Shown here: positions 21,830 to 30,571 of the stretch, piece by piece
Numbering within the stretch: position 1 is the first letter of the stretch
How the letters are laid out: every line of letters begins with the position of its first letter
DNA from: JACDQM01 sp044373315
GTDB lineage: Bacteria; Pseudomonadota; Gammaproteobacteria; Burkholderiales; Burkholderiaceae_C
DNA length: 64,000 bases
Direction of reading: 5' to 3'
Assembly: GCF_044373315.1 (NCBI RefSeq)
Contig: NZ_JBILQK010000008.1
Location: 1 to 64,000 of the forward strand
The notes under the pieces: generated by a model
What the model was told of the DNA's origin: nothing
What the model saw: only the letters and a program-made list of their open reading frames with translations
Databases searched by the model: none
Program-made: the position numbers and the translations under genes

Positions 21830-22975
21830 TCAGGCGACGCGCCGCCCTTGCACCAGCACCTCGCGCATCACCGGAAAGCCCTCCACCTCGCCCACGCGCA
21901 ACAGATCGGCGCGCAAGCCAGGTGCGATCTGGCCGCGGTCGTGCAGGCCGCAGGCCTGGGCCGGGTTCAGACTGACGACACGCATGGCCTCGGCGGGCGA
22001 GAAGCCGGCTTCACGCTGCAGGCGCCAGGCAGCTTGCAGCAGGCTGGTGGGCACATAGTCGGAAGACAGCATGTCCAGCACGCCTTCGCGCGCCAGCTCC
22101 ACCGCTGCCACATTGCCCGAGTGCGAACCGCCGCGGATCACATTGGGTGCGCCGGCCACTGTCGCCAGCCCATGCTGCTTGGCATGGCGCGCTGCCAGCA
22201 GCGTGGTCGGGAACTCGCTCATCTGCGCGCCCAGCGCCACTGCCTCGTCCACATGGGCGATGGTGGTGTCGTCATGCGTGGCCAAGGCGACGCCATGCTG
22301 GCGTGCAAAGTCAGCAAACCAGGCGCGATTCGGCTCGGCGTACTCGGCCTGGCGCTGCGGTGCGATACGCACCTCTTCGTCGAACTGCGCATCGGTCCAG
22401 CCCTTCTTGCCGGTGTAATAGATGCGCGCATGCTCGATGTCGGTCCACTGGCGCTGGCCGGGCGTATGGTCCATCAGCGAGAGCAGCTTCAGGCGCGGAT
22501 GGTGGGCGAAGGGCTCGAACAGCTCGCGCGCATTCGGTGCAGGCAGCTCGCAGCGGATGTGGATCAGGTGGTCGGCGCGCAGCGCACCGGCCGCGTCAAG
22601 CTTGTCCAGCAGTGCCAGCACCTCGGCTTGGCTGCGCGCGCGAAAGCCCACGCCGTAAGGATCGCCCACACCGATTGCGTCGAACACCGTAGTGATGCCG
22701 GCGGCCGCCACCTCGGCGTCATGCGCCTGCAGCGCGCCCAGCATCGGAAAGACGATCTTGGGACGCGGCGTGACATGTCGCTCGAGATTGTCGGTATGCA
22801 CCTCCACCAGGCCGGGCAGCAGCCAGTCGCCGCCCCAGTCCTCGGCCTGCGGCAGGCTGCTGCGGCCTTGCTCGACGGCGGCGATGCGGCCGTCCTCAAT
22901 CAAGACCTGACCCTGAATGGTCTCGCCGGCCAGCACGATGCGGGCGTTGTGGATCAGTCGCTGGCGGCTCGTCAT
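21830..22975 (-). CDS. phnM: Alpha-D-ribose 1-methylphosphonate 5-triphosphate diphosphatase
   Basis: A 381-residue amidohydrolase-fold enzyme that removes pyrophosphate from the phosphonate-ribose-triphosphate made by PhnGHIL. The metal motif appears as LVEVHTDNLERHVTPRP, with ATHDDTT and a C-terminal amidohydrolase segment (LNPAQACGLHDRGQIAPGLRADL). ATG 22975 overlaps the phnL stop by four bases; the frame opens further upstream but would duplicate phnL sequence. It is the last clear gene of the phn operon. Confidence 0.94.
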   Translation of the reverse strand: MTSRQRLIHNARIVLAGETIQGQVLIEDGRIAAVEQGRSSLPQAEDWGGDWLLPGLVEVHTDNLERHVTPRPKIVFPMLGALQAHDAEVAAAGITTVFDAIGVGDPYGVGFRARSQAEVLALLDKLDAAGALRADHLIHIRCELPAPNARELFEPFAHHPRLKLLSLMDHTPGQRQWTDIEHARIYYTGKKGWTDAQFDEEVRIAPQRQAEYAEPNRAWFADFARQHGVALATHDDTTIAHVDEAVALGAQMSEFPTTLLAARHAKQHGLATVAGAPNVIRGGSHSGNVAAVELAREGVLDMLSSDYVPTSLLQAAWRLQREAGFSPAEAMRVVSLNPAQACGLHDRGQIAPGLRADLLRVGEVEGFPVMREVLVQGRRVA

Positions 22976-23703
22976 GCAGCTTCCTTGTCGTGTTGATCGG
23001 GGGCAGGAGCGCCCATCGTATGGCAGCGGCTGGCCACCGCGTCGCGCACCTCCTCGTCGTGGAAGATGCCGACGATGGCAGTGCCGGCCGCCTTCGCTTC
23101 CTCGATCAGCTCGATCACCACACGGCGGTTCATCGCATCCAACGAGGCGGTGGGTTCGTCCAGCAGCAGCAGCTCGGCCGGCGCGATGAAGCCACGCGCG
23201 ATATTGACGCGCTGCTGCTCGCCGCCCGAGAAGGTGGCCGGCGGCAGACCCCACAGGCCCTGCGGCAGGTTCAACCGCGCCAGCAGATCAGCAGCCTGCT
23301 CGCGGGCGCGCTGCTCGTCCGTCTCGCCAGCCGAGATCGCGCGCTCAGCCACCACCTCCAGCGCCGAGACGCGTGGCAGCACGCGCAAGAACTGGCTCAC
23401 ATAGGCCAGCGCGCGGCGGCGCAAGGCGATCACCTGCTGCGGCGCAGCCTTCACCAGGTCCAGCGTCGCGCCGTCCGCGGTGTTGACGAGCAGCTGGCCG
23501 CCATCGGCGCCATAGCTGCCGTACAGGCACTTCATCAAGGTGCTTTTGCCTTGACCCGAAGGACCGACCAGGGCCAGGCATTCGCCGCGGGCGACCGTCA
23601 TCGAGACCGCGTTCAGCACCGGCAGGCGCAGCCCCTCGCGCAGATGCAGCGTGAAGGTCTTGTGGAGGCCGCGCACATCGAGAACCGGCTGCTTGTACGT
23701 CAT
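22972..23703 (-). CDS. phnL: Phosphonate C-P lyase system protein PhnL
   Basis: A 243-residue ABC-type ATPase subunit of the C-P lyase machinery. Walker A is GPSGQGKSTLM, signature FSGGEQQRVNIARG and Walker B LLLLDEPTASLD. PhnL with PhnGHI attaches methylphosphonate to the ribose 1-position of ATP. The start and stop overlap phnK and phnM respectively (ATGA), which shows tight coupling. Confidence 0.94.
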   Translation of the reverse strand: MTYKQPVLDVRGLHKTFTLHLREGLRLPVLNAVSMTVARGECLALVGPSGQGKSTLMKCLYGSYGADGGQLLVNTADGATLDLVKAAPQQVIALRRRALAYVSQFLRVLPRVSALEVVAERAISAGETDEQRAREQAADLLARLNLPQGLWGLPPATFSGGEQQRVNIARGFIAPAELLLLDEPTASLDAMNRRVVIELIEEAKAAGTAIVGIFHDEEVRDAVASRCHTMGAPAPDQHDKEAA

Positions 23704-24500
23704 GGAGCCACCACCGAAGAAACGAGAAGTTGGGTGTAGGGGTGCTGCGGATCGTCCAGCACCCGGTCGGTGAGGCCCTGCTCGACGATGCGACCCTGGC
23801 GCATCACCAGAGTGCGCTGCGCCAGAAGGCGCGCCACGCCGAGGTCATGCGTGACGATCAAGGCCGACAGGTGCAGGCGTGCCACCAGGCTGCGGATCAG
23901 GTCCAGCAGCCGGGCCTGCACCGAGACGTCCAGGCCCGAGGTCGGCTCGTCCATCAGCACCAGACGCGGATGCGTGACCAGATTGCGCGCGATCTGCAGG
24001 CGCTGGCGCATGCCGCCGGAAAACGCCCGGGGGCTGTCGTCGATGCGCTCGGCATCAAGCTCCACCGCGCTCATCCATTGACGGCCCTGATCGCGCAGCG
24101 TGTCGAAGCGGCGCTCGCCCAGCGCCATCAGGCGCTCGCCCACATTGGCGCCGGCGCTGACGTTCATGCGCAGGCCGTCGGCTGCATGCTGCTCGACAAA
24201 GCCCCATTCGGTGCGCGCCAGCAGGCGGCGCTCGCGCTCAGGCAGCGCATGCACGTCCACCCAGGATTCGCTGGCGCGGCGGTAATGCACATGGCCCGGC
24301 GCGCAGGCAATGCGGCCGGCGATGCAGTTCAGCAGGCTGCTCTTGCCTGAGCCCGATTCGCCGACAATGGCCAGCACCTCGCCGGGATGCAGCTCCAGAC
24401 TAGCGTCTTGCACCGCGTACGCGCCGTCGCGCGCGCCGGGGTAACGCAGGTTCAGGCCCTGCACCTTCAGCAGCGGCTCGGCATGGATGTTGGCGTTCAT
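23700..24500 (-). CDS. phnK: Phosphonate C-P lyase system protein PhnK
   Basis: A 266-residue ABC-type subunit that docks on the PhnGHIJ core. Walker A is GESGSGKSSLL, signature FSGGMRQRLQIAR and Walker B LVLMDEPTSGLD. ATG 24500 (MNANIHAEPLLKVQGL) is the proper start; the much longer open frame upstream is out of phase with the real GNAT gene. It overlaps GNAT and phnL by four bases on each side. Confidence 0.94.
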   Translation of the reverse strand: MNANIHAEPLLKVQGLNLRYPGARDGAYAVQDASLELHPGEVLAIVGESGSGKSSLLNCIAGRIACAPGHVHYRRASESWVDVHALPERERRLLARTEWGFVEQHAADGLRMNVSAGANVGERLMALGERRFDTLRDQGRQWMSAVELDAERIDDSPRAFSGGMRQRLQIARNLVTHPRLVLMDEPTSGLDVSVQARLLDLIRSLVARLHLSALIVTHDLGVARLLAQRTLVMRQGRIVEQGLTDRVLDDPQHPYTQLLVSSVVAP

Positions 24501-25006
24501 TGCAGCGTTCCTCCCGCCAGCGGCACGACAAAGCTGAAGCCGTGGCGCGTGAAGCCCAGGTGTTCGTAGAAGGCATGCGCGTCCACGCGCTTGGCATTGC
24601 TGGACAGCGCCAGCTTGTAGCAGCCGTGTGCCCGCGCCACCGCCATGGCCTGCTCCATCAGCAGCCGACCCAGGCCCAGGCCTTGGGCTTTGGGATGCAC
24701 GGCCACGTCTTCCACCAGTGCTTCGGGCGCCTGGCGATGTGCCAGCAGCGGCAGGATGTAGAGCGTCAGGCAACCCAGCACCTCGACGCGGCCGCCCTGG
24801 CCCGCCACCTCGGCCAGCCACAGCTCCGCACCCAGCGCCTGCATGGCCTGCCAGCTTTGCAGCGCGCCGTCCAGCGGCACGTCCTCGGCCGCATCCAGCC
24901 CGCTGGCGACGAACAGGCCCAGCACGGCCGGCAGATCGGCCGCAGTGCCCGGGCGCAGCCGCGTCTCGGTGATCGCGAAGCTCGCGTCTTGTTTCTTCTC
25001 GCTCAT
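24497..25006 (-). CDS. GNAT N-acetyltransferase in the phn operon (PhnO-like role)
   Basis: A 169-residue GCN5-fold acetyltransferase with the acetyl-CoA motif VEDVAVHPKAQGLGLGRLL and a typical C-terminal strand (AFYEHLGFTRHGF). It lies between phnJ and phnK with ATGA overlaps at both ends, so it is an integral part of the operon. E. coli PhnO acetylates aminoalkylphosphonates before cleavage; this gene is longer and in a different position, so an equivalent role is likely but not certain. ATG 25006 fits the overlap; the frame opens earlier without support. Confidence 0.82.
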   Translation of the reverse strand: MSEKKQDASFAITETRLRPGTAADLPAVLGLFVASGLDAAEDVPLDGALQSWQAMQALGAELWLAEVAGQGGRVEVLGCLTLYILPLLAHRQAPEALVEDVAVHPKAQGLGLGRLLMEQAMAVARAHGCYKLALSSNAKRVDAHAFYEHLGFTRHGFSFVVPLAGGTLQ

Positions 25007-25878
25007 GTCTGGGGTCCTTTCTGCGCCTGCTGCTGCAGCTCTTGCTGCCCCCGGCAATGGTCGGTATCCGAGCAGGTCCACAGCGTCTCGCCGCCGGCCA
25101 GCGGCACTTCGTCCAGATAGCTCGTCGTGCAGCCGCACAGCGCGCAGGCATGGCCTTGCGGCTCGATATGGAACGGCCGGTCGGCGAAGTCCAGGCTCAT
25201 CACATCGGTATAGGGTGGTACGGCGTACAGACGCTTCTCGCGCCCGGCGCCGAAGAGCTGCAGCGCCGGCATGCGATGCATCTTGGGGTTGTCGAAGCTG
25301 GGGATCGGCGAAGGCGCCATCACATAGCGGCCGTTCACCAGCACGGGGTGGTCGTAGCTGGTGTCGATGCGGCCCCAGTGCGCCAGATCCTCGTAGAGCT
25401 TCACATGGATCAGGCCATATTCCTGGAAGGCATGCAGTCGCGCGGCCTCGCTGCGGCGCGGCTCCAGCTTGTACAGCGGCTCGGGCTGCGGCACCTGGTA
25501 GACGAGGATCTGAGCCTCGGTCAGCGCGCGCTCGGGGATGCGGTGGCGGGTCTGGATGAGGCTGGCCTCGGCCGTACGCTCGGTGGTCGCCACGCCGGTG
25601 GTGCGGGCGAAGAAGCGGCGGATGTTGACGGCATTGGTTGTGTCGTCCGCGCCCTGGTCGATCACCTTGAGCGTGTCGGCGCGGCCGATCACCGCCGCGG
25701 TGACCTGAATGCCACCAGTGCCCCAGCCGTAAGCCAGCGGCATCTCGCGCGAACCGAAAGGCACCTGGTGGCCCGGAATGGCCACCGCCTTCAGCAGGCT
25801 GCGGCGGATCATGCGCTTGGCGCGCTCATCCAGGTAGGCGAAGTTGTAGCCCTGGGCGGTGCTGTGGGTTTGGCTCAT
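25003..25878 (-). CDS. phnJ: C-P lyase core radical SAM enzyme PhnJ
   Basis: A 291-residue radical-SAM enzyme that breaks the C-P bond, releasing the alkane and ribose cyclic phosphate. Characteristic stretches are YNFAYLDERAKRMIRRSLLKA, MPLAYGWGTGGIQVTAAV and SYDHPVLVNGRYVMAPSPIP. The cysteine cluster lies near the C terminus (CALCGC, then CSDTDHC) and supplies the 4Fe-4S ligands and catalytic Cys. It overlaps phnI upstream by four bases. Confidence 0.96.
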   Translation of the reverse strand: MSQTHSTAQGYNFAYLDERAKRMIRRSLLKAVAIPGHQVPFGSREMPLAYGWGTGGIQVTAAVIGRADTLKVIDQGADDTTNAVNIRRFFARTTGVATTERTAEASLIQTRHRIPERALTEAQILVYQVPQPEPLYKLEPRRSEAARLHAFQEYGLIHVKLYEDLAHWGRIDTSYDHPVLVNGRYVMAPSPIPSFDNPKMHRMPALQLFGAGREKRLYAVPPYTDVMSLDFADRPFHIEPQGHACALCGCTTSYLDEVPLAGGETLWTCSDTDHCRGQQELQQQAQKGPQT

Positions 25879-26948
25879 TCCTGTTGCTCCTCTCGGATCG
25901 CACGCAGCATCTGCAGCTCGGACTCGAAGGTCACGTAATGCGGCAGCTTCAGATGCTGGACGAAGCCCGAGGCCTCGACGTTGTCGCTATGCGCCAGCGC
26001 GAACTCCTGCAGCTGCGCCGGGCTGGTCAGGGTTTCGTCGAATTCGTCGGCGCGCAGCGCACGGTCAACCAGGCTCATCGCCATGGCTTTGCGCTCGGCA
26101 TGGCCCAGCACCAGGCCGTAGCCGCGCGTGAACTGCGGCGGCCGCTCGGCGCTGCCGACAAACTGGTTGACCATCTGGCACTCGGTCAGCTCGATCTCGC
26201 CGATCTCGATCGCGAAACCCAGCTCGTCGGGCACCAGCTCCACCGCGACATGGCCATGGCGGATCTCGCCGGCAAAGGGGTGGGTGTTGGCATAGCCGCG
26301 CTGCGTGCTGTAGGCCAGGCCCAGCACCCAGCCTTCGTCGCCGCGCGCCAGCATCTGCAGGCGCGCCGCGCGCGGCAGCGGATACAGCGGCGGCTCGCGC
26401 GTGATGTCCATGGGCTCGGGGTCGCCTGCGGGCGGCGCCTCCTGTTCGATCAAACCGTCGGCGCTGAGAGCGGCCAGCGCATGCGGCATCGGTTCGGAGG
26501 GTGCCGCAGGGCTTGCAGGCTCTGACGCCACGGCGTTCTCGGCCTGCAGCAGCCCGAACTCCAGCAGGCGCTGGCTGTAGTCGAAACTCGCGCCCAGCAG
26601 CTGGCCGCCGGGCAGGTCCTTGAAGATGGAGCTGATGCGGCGTTCGCAGCGCATCGCCGCGGTGTCCAGCGGCTCGGCATAACCCAGACGCGGCAGGGTG
26701 CTGCGGTAGGCGCGCAGCAGAAAAGTCGCCTCCAGCGCATCGCCCTGGGCCTGCTTGAGCGCCAGCGCGGCCAGTTCGGGGTCGTACAAGGATCCCTCGC
26801 CCATCACCCGCGACACCGCCAGGCCCAGCTGCTCGCGCAGCTGCGCCACCTCGATCTCACGCAGCGCGGCATCGCCACGGCGCCGCTCATCCAGCAGCCG
26901 CAGCGAAGCAGCGATGGCGGCTTCACCGCCCTTGACAGCGACGTACAT
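25875..26948 (-). CDS. phnI: C-P lyase core subunit PhnI
   Basis: A 357-residue subunit of the PhnGHIJ core that carries the nucleosidase activity which swaps adenine for phosphonate. Recognisable segments are MYVAVKGGEAAIAAS at the start, EVAQLREQLGLAVSRVMGEGSLYDP and SNDVEASGFVQHLKLPHYVTFESELQ-like sequence at the end. It begins one base after the phnH stop. Confidence 0.95.
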   Translation of the reverse strand: MYVAVKGGEAAIAASLRLLDERRRGDAALREIEVAQLREQLGLAVSRVMGEGSLYDPELAALALKQAQGDALEATFLLRAYRSTLPRLGYAEPLDTAAMRCERRISSIFKDLPGGQLLGASFDYSQRLLEFGLLQAENAVASEPASPAAPSEPMPHALAALSADGLIEQEAPPAGDPEPMDITREPPLYPLPRAARLQMLARGDEGWVLGLAYSTQRGYANTHPFAGEIRHGHVAVELVPDELGFAIEIGEIELTECQMVNQFVGSAERPPQFTRGYGLVLGHAERKAMAMSLVDRALRADEFDETLTSPAQLQEFALAHSDNVEASGFVQHLKLPHYVTFESELQMLRAIREEQQE

Positions 26949-26949
26949 C

Positions 26950-27576
26950 TCAGCCCTCTCCGATCAGCGTTGAGCGCGGCAGCGCGACGATCTGATCGCC
27001 GGCGGCGAACACGATGTCGATGCCGCAGGGGAAGTCGGCCTGCTGCGCCTGGCGCCAGGCCCAGAGCGCATCGCTCACGCCTTCGATGCCCAGCCGGTGT
27101 TGATGCTCGATGCCCGGCCCCTGCCAGCACAGCGCACCTTCGGCGCTGATGCCATCCACCGCGATCAGCGCGGTGGCACTGTCCTGCGGCGCCACATCGT
27201 CGCCCGGGTTTAGGCGCAGCAGCAGCGCGGGCGTTGCCTCGGCGGCATTCATCAGCGCGAAGTCAGCCTGCTCGGGCTCGGCCACCAGCTGCGCGCCGCA
27301 ATGAAAACGGCACCAGGCACGCAGCGCGGGCTGGTCCAGCTGCGGGCTCAGCCACAGCCGCGTGTCGGCATCGAGCAGGGTCAGCAAGCTAGCGGCCAGG
27401 GCCGGCTGCACGTCGGCCGGATGGCCCAGGCCGGCCAGCGCCGGCAAAGCCTGGATGCGACCGGGCCGGCTCATGGCCTCCAGCAGCGTGCGAAAGACCT
27501 GCTGGCCGTCATGCACCGGGTCGGCAAAGGCCGGGGCCAACTCGCCCAGGGTGCCGGTGTCGAGAACAGCGCTCAT
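26950..27576 (-). CDS. phnH: C-P lyase core subunit PhnH
   Basis: A 208-residue PLP-transferase-fold subunit of the C-P lyase core, without cofactor. Family pattern: FADPVHDGQQVFRTLLEAMSRPGR near residue 17 and FPCGIDIVFAAGDQIVALPRST at the end. ATG 27576 overlaps the phnG stop (ATGA). The frame extends far upstream, but that part lies over phnG. Confidence 0.94.
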   Translation of the reverse strand: MSAVLDTGTLGELAPAFADPVHDGQQVFRTLLEAMSRPGRIQALPALAGLGHPADVQPALAASLLTLLDADTRLWLSPQLDQPALRAWCRFHCGAQLVAEPEQADFALMNAAEATPALLLRLNPGDDVAPQDSATALIAVDGISAEGALCWQGPGIEHQHRLGIEGVSDALWAWRQAQQADFPCGIDIVFAAGDQIVALPRSTLIGEG

Positions 27577-28052
27577 GCCGAGGCCTCCGTCTGCAAGGTG
27601 AAGAACTGCACGCGGCTGGCTTCCACGCGCGCCCGCTCTGCGGCCAGCTGCTGCTCGCGCGCGGCGCGCAGCGGCGCGATCACCTCGGCCAGCAGCAGGG
27701 CCTGCTGATCGGGCTGCTGCAGCAGCGCGTCCAGCGCTGCCACCCACTGCGCCCGCGCCTCGTCGCGGCCCAGCACATAGCCCAGGCCGACGCTGACGGC
27801 GCCCTGTGCCGTGCGGTAGCGCAGCGCGCAGCGCGTCACCGTGGCCTCGGCCAGGTTGAAGCGCGCGCCGCTGTTGCTGGCGCGGCCGCGCAGCATCACC
27901 AGGCCGGCCTCGGGCGCACGCAGCGCCTCGAAGCGGTAGTCGGCCAGCACACGCTCGCCGTGGGGCGCCAGCGCGGCGCGCGGCGCCTGGGCCAGCACGG
28001 CCAGCCACTGCTGGCGGGCCGTGTCCGGGGCGTTTCGGGTTTCTGGGTTCAT
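27573..28052 (-). CDS. phnG: C-P lyase core subunit PhnG
   Basis: A 159-residue subunit and first gene of the phnGHIJ-GNAT-KLM operon. It shows the PhnG pattern RQQWLAVLAQAPRAAL near residue 14 and LRGRASNSGARFNLAEATVTR near the middle. ATG 28052 is chosen from family start position; there is no strong ribosome site, and the candidate PhnF operator lies only 8 bases upstream. It diverges from phnF. Confidence 0.92.
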   Translation of the reverse strand: MNPETRNAPDTARQQWLAVLAQAPRAALAPHGERVLADYRFEALRAPEAGLVMLRGRASNSGARFNLAEATVTRCALRYRTAQGAVSVGLGYVLGRDEARAQWVAALDALLQQPDQQALLLAEVIAPLRAAREQQLAAERARVEASRVQFFTLQTEASA

Positions 28053-28059
28053 GGCGATG

Positions 28060-28071
28060 TCATCTAGACCA
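28060..28071. promoter_or_regulatory. Candidate PhnF operator in front of phnG
   Basis: TCATCTAGACCA lies in the 69-base gap between divergent phnG and phnF. Its first 11 bases recur exactly upstream of phnC at 37784-37794. Nine of 12 bases match TGGTATAGACCA, the PhnF site I recall from mycobacteria. A CTTAAG palindrome follows directly. Its position would allow control of both phnG and phnF. Confidence 0.55.
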
Positions 28072-28121
28072 CTTAAGATGGCGGCCAGTATCACCTTCGG
28101 ACGTGACAGTTTCTTGACCCC

Positions 28122-28850
28122 ATGAGCACAAAGACTGAAACGAACAGCACGCGGCGCTGGGAGCAGATTGCGCAGGAGCTGCGCGCCGATATCGCCAGCG
28201 GCCGCTTCGCGCCCGGCACGCGCCTGCCCAACGAGAGCCAGCTGGCGGAGCGCTTTGCGGTGAACCGCCACACGCTGCGCCAGGCGGTGCAGGCGCTGGT
28301 GCGCGAGGGCTTTCTGAAGGTGCAGCAAGGCAGCGGCACCTGGGTGCGCGAGCTGGTGCTGGACTACGCGCTGCAGCGCCGCACCCGGCTCTCAGAAAAC
28401 CTGGCCGAGGCGGGCGAGCGCGCCGAGCGCGAACTGCTCGCGCATGAGCGCTGCGCTGCCGGCAGCTGGGCGCAGGCCTTGAAGGTCAGCCCGGCCAGCC
28501 CGGTGGAGCTGCTCTACACCCGCTCGACGGTGCGCGGCCGGCCGATCAGCCTGAGCACCGCCGCCTACCCCTGCCCGCGCCTGGCGGGCATGGCCGAGGC
28601 CTTTCAGCGCGAGCGCTCGATCACGCTGGCCTTCCAGTCCCTGGGCATAGCCGACTACACCCGCCTGCGCTCCAGCATCTCGGCCCGCCTGCCGACGCCG
28701 GCCGAGGCCGACGCGCTGGCACGGCCGGTCAGCCAGCCGGTGCTGGTGGTGCACTACACCAATATCGATCTGCAGGGCCAGCCGGTGGAGGCCGCCTGCA
28801 CGCTGTTCGCATCGGATGCGGTGCAGCTACAGGTCGAGGGGGAGCTCTGA
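28122..28850 (+). CDS. phnF: GntR-family regulator of phosphonate metabolism
   Basis: A 242-residue HutC-type GntR regulator. The winged helix is at the N terminus (RLPNESQLAERFAVNRHTLRQAVQALVREGFL), and a UTRA effector domain spans about 95-235. Position, divergent from phnG and directly ahead of a DUF1045 phn gene, identifies it as PhnF. It probably binds the TCATCTAGACC motif found at both phn promoters and responds to a phosphonate or a pathway intermediate. Confidence 0.92.
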   Translation: MSTKTETNSTRRWEQIAQELRADIASGRFAPGTRLPNESQLAERFAVNRHTLRQAVQALVREGFLKVQQGSGTWVRELVLDYALQRRTRLSENLAEAGERAERELLAHERCAAGSWAQALKVSPASPVELLYTRSTVRGRPISLSTAAYPCPRLAGMAEAFQRERSITLAFQSLGIADYTRLRSSISARLPTPAEADALARPVSQPVLVVHYTNIDLQGQPVEAACTLFASDAVQLQVEGEL

Positions 28851-28852
28851 GC

Positions 28853-29548
28853 ATGCAGCGCTATGCCGTCTATTACGCACCAGCCGAAGATCACCCGCTG
28901 TGGCAGGCCGGCTGCCAGTGGCTGGGTCGCAACCCGGCCGATGCGCTGGACTTGCGCGATCCGCCCGCAGCACGACGCGAGCCCTGGCGCTACGGCTTCC
29001 ACGCCACGCTGAAAGCCCCGCTGCGCCTGTGCCCCAGCCTGCGCGAAGGCCAGTTGCATGCCGCGCTCAGCGCCCTGGCCGCCGCCACGCCGGCCTTCGA
29101 GATGCCCCGCCTGCAGGTCACCACGCTGACCGACTTCATCGCGCTGCGCCCGGCCGAAGCGCTGGCCCGCGAGCATGCGCTGTGGCGCCTGGCCGACGCC
29201 TGTGTGCGCGAGCTCGATGCGTTCCGCGCGCCGCCCACCGCCGCCGAGATGGCGCGCCGCCAGGCCAGGCCGCTGGAGCCCGCCGCGCAGGCACGGTTGC
29301 AGCAATGGGGCTATCCGCATGTGCTGGAGGGCTGGCGCTTTCACATGACGCTGAGCGACAGCCTGGTCGATGAAGCGGATCGCGCGGCGCTCCTAGCGCT
29401 GGCCCAGCAGCACTTCGCCGCCTCGCTGGCCGTGCTGCCGCTTTACTGCGCTTCGATCTGCCTGTTCCTCGAGAGTGCGCCGGGCGTGCCCATGCAGCTG
29501 CAGCGGCGCTATCCGCTGGCTCAGTCGCCCGAATCCGCCAGCGACTGA
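28853..29548 (+). CDS. DUF1045 phosphonate-operon protein, 2H phosphoesterase-like
   Basis: A 231-residue protein of the DUF1045 family (TIGR03223), found almost only in phn loci. It has two HxT motifs, GFHATLKAP near residue 44 and FHMTLSDS near 163, the signature of 2H phosphoesterases that open cyclic phosphates. It begins two bases after the phnF stop. Since no phnP (cyclic phosphodiesterase) is visible, it may process the 1,2-cyclic ribose phosphate; this role is inference. Its last 28 bases overlap tail-to-tail with the gene on the other strand. Confidence 0.85.
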   Translation: MQRYAVYYAPAEDHPLWQAGCQWLGRNPADALDLRDPPAARREPWRYGFHATLKAPLRLCPSLREGQLHAALSALAAATPAFEMPRLQVTTLTDFIALRPAEALAREHALWRLADACVRELDAFRAPPTAAEMARRQARPLEPAAQARLQQWGYPHVLEGWRFHMTLSDSLVDEADRAALLALAQQHFAASLAVLPLYCASICLFLESAPGVPMQLQRRYPLAQSPESASD

Positions 29549-30522
29549 ACTTCCTGGTCGATCGCACCGAAGACGCTCTGGCCGTCGCGGCCCTTCATCT
29601 CGATGCGCACCGTGTCACCGAACCTCATGAAGGCGGTCTTGGGCTCAGCGCCGGGCTGCTCGATCATCTCCAGCGCACGCTTCTCGGCGATGCAGCTATA
29701 GCCGCGGCTGGCATCCGCATTGGCCACCGTGCCGGAGCCGACGATGCTGCCGGCGCGCACCGCGCGCGTCTTGGCCAGATGTGCGATCAGCTGGCCGAAA
29801 TGAAACTGCATCTCCGGCCCCGACTCCAGCAGGCCGACCTTGCGGCCGTTCCACATGGTCTGCAGGCTGAGGTGCACGCGGCCGCGCTGCCAGGCCTCGC
29901 CCAGCTCGTCGGGTGTCACCGCCACCGGACTGAAGGCGGTGGACGGCTTGCTCTGCAGAAAGCCAAAGCCCTTGGCCAGCTCGGCCGGCACGAGGTTGCG
30001 CAGCGTCCAGTCATTGGCCAGCATCAGCAGGCGCACACCTTCCAGCGCCTGCTCGGGGCTGGCGCCCTGGGCCACATCGCCGGTGACCACTGCCAGCTCG
30101 GCCTCAAAGTCGATGCCCATGGCTTCTGAGGCAAAGCGCGCCGGCTGCTCGGCGCCGAGGAAGTCGTCGCTGCCGCCCTGGTACATCAGTGGGTCGCGCT
30201 GAAAGCTCTCGGGCATCTCGGCGCCACGCGCGCGGCGCACCCGCTCCACATGGGCGAGGTAGGCCGAGCCGTCGGCCCATTGATAGGCGCGCGGCAGCGG
30301 CGCCATGCACAGCTTGGGGTCGAAATTGAAGGCGTGGCGCAGGCGACCATGGTTCAGGCCGGTGGAGAGCTCTTCGAGCTGCGGCGCCATGAAGTTCCAG
30401 TCGTCCAGCACCTGCTGCAGGCGCGTGGCGATGCCGTTGGCGAAATGGGCGCCGGTGAGGTCGCGCGAGACGACGACCAGCTGGCCGTCGCGCGAGCCGT
30501 CCTTGTAGGTAGCAAGTTTCAT
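29521..30522 (-). CDS. Fumarylacetoacetate hydrolase-family enzyme
   Basis: A 333-residue FAH-fold hydrolase or lyase. The metal-binding EAE motif is in GIDFEAELAVVTGD, and further family signatures are LLMLANDWTLRNL and GSGTVANADASRGYSCIAEKR. The N-terminal half (ATRLQQVLDDWNFMAPQLEEL) matches the two-domain FahA-like bacterial subgroup of aromatic degradation. ATG 30522 (MKLATYKDGSRDGQL) is the family start. No other aromatic-catabolism gene lies adjacent, so the substrate is open. Confidence 0.88.
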   Translation of the reverse strand: MKLATYKDGSRDGQLVVVSRDLTGAHFANGIATRLQQVLDDWNFMAPQLEELSTGLNHGRLRHAFNFDPKLCMAPLPRAYQWADGSAYLAHVERVRRARGAEMPESFQRDPLMYQGGSDDFLGAEQPARFASEAMGIDFEAELAVVTGDVAQGASPEQALEGVRLLMLANDWTLRNLVPAELAKGFGFLQSKPSTAFSPVAVTPDELGEAWQRGRVHLSLQTMWNGRKVGLLESGPEMQFHFGQLIAHLAKTRAVRAGSIVGSGTVANADASRGYSCIAEKRALEMIEQPGAEPKTAFMRFGDTVRIEMKGRDGQSVFGAIDQEVQSLADSGD

Positions 30523-30571
30523 GATGAAGGCGGGGGAAAGCGTTTCGGCACTGCGATGGCAGCATTGTCCG

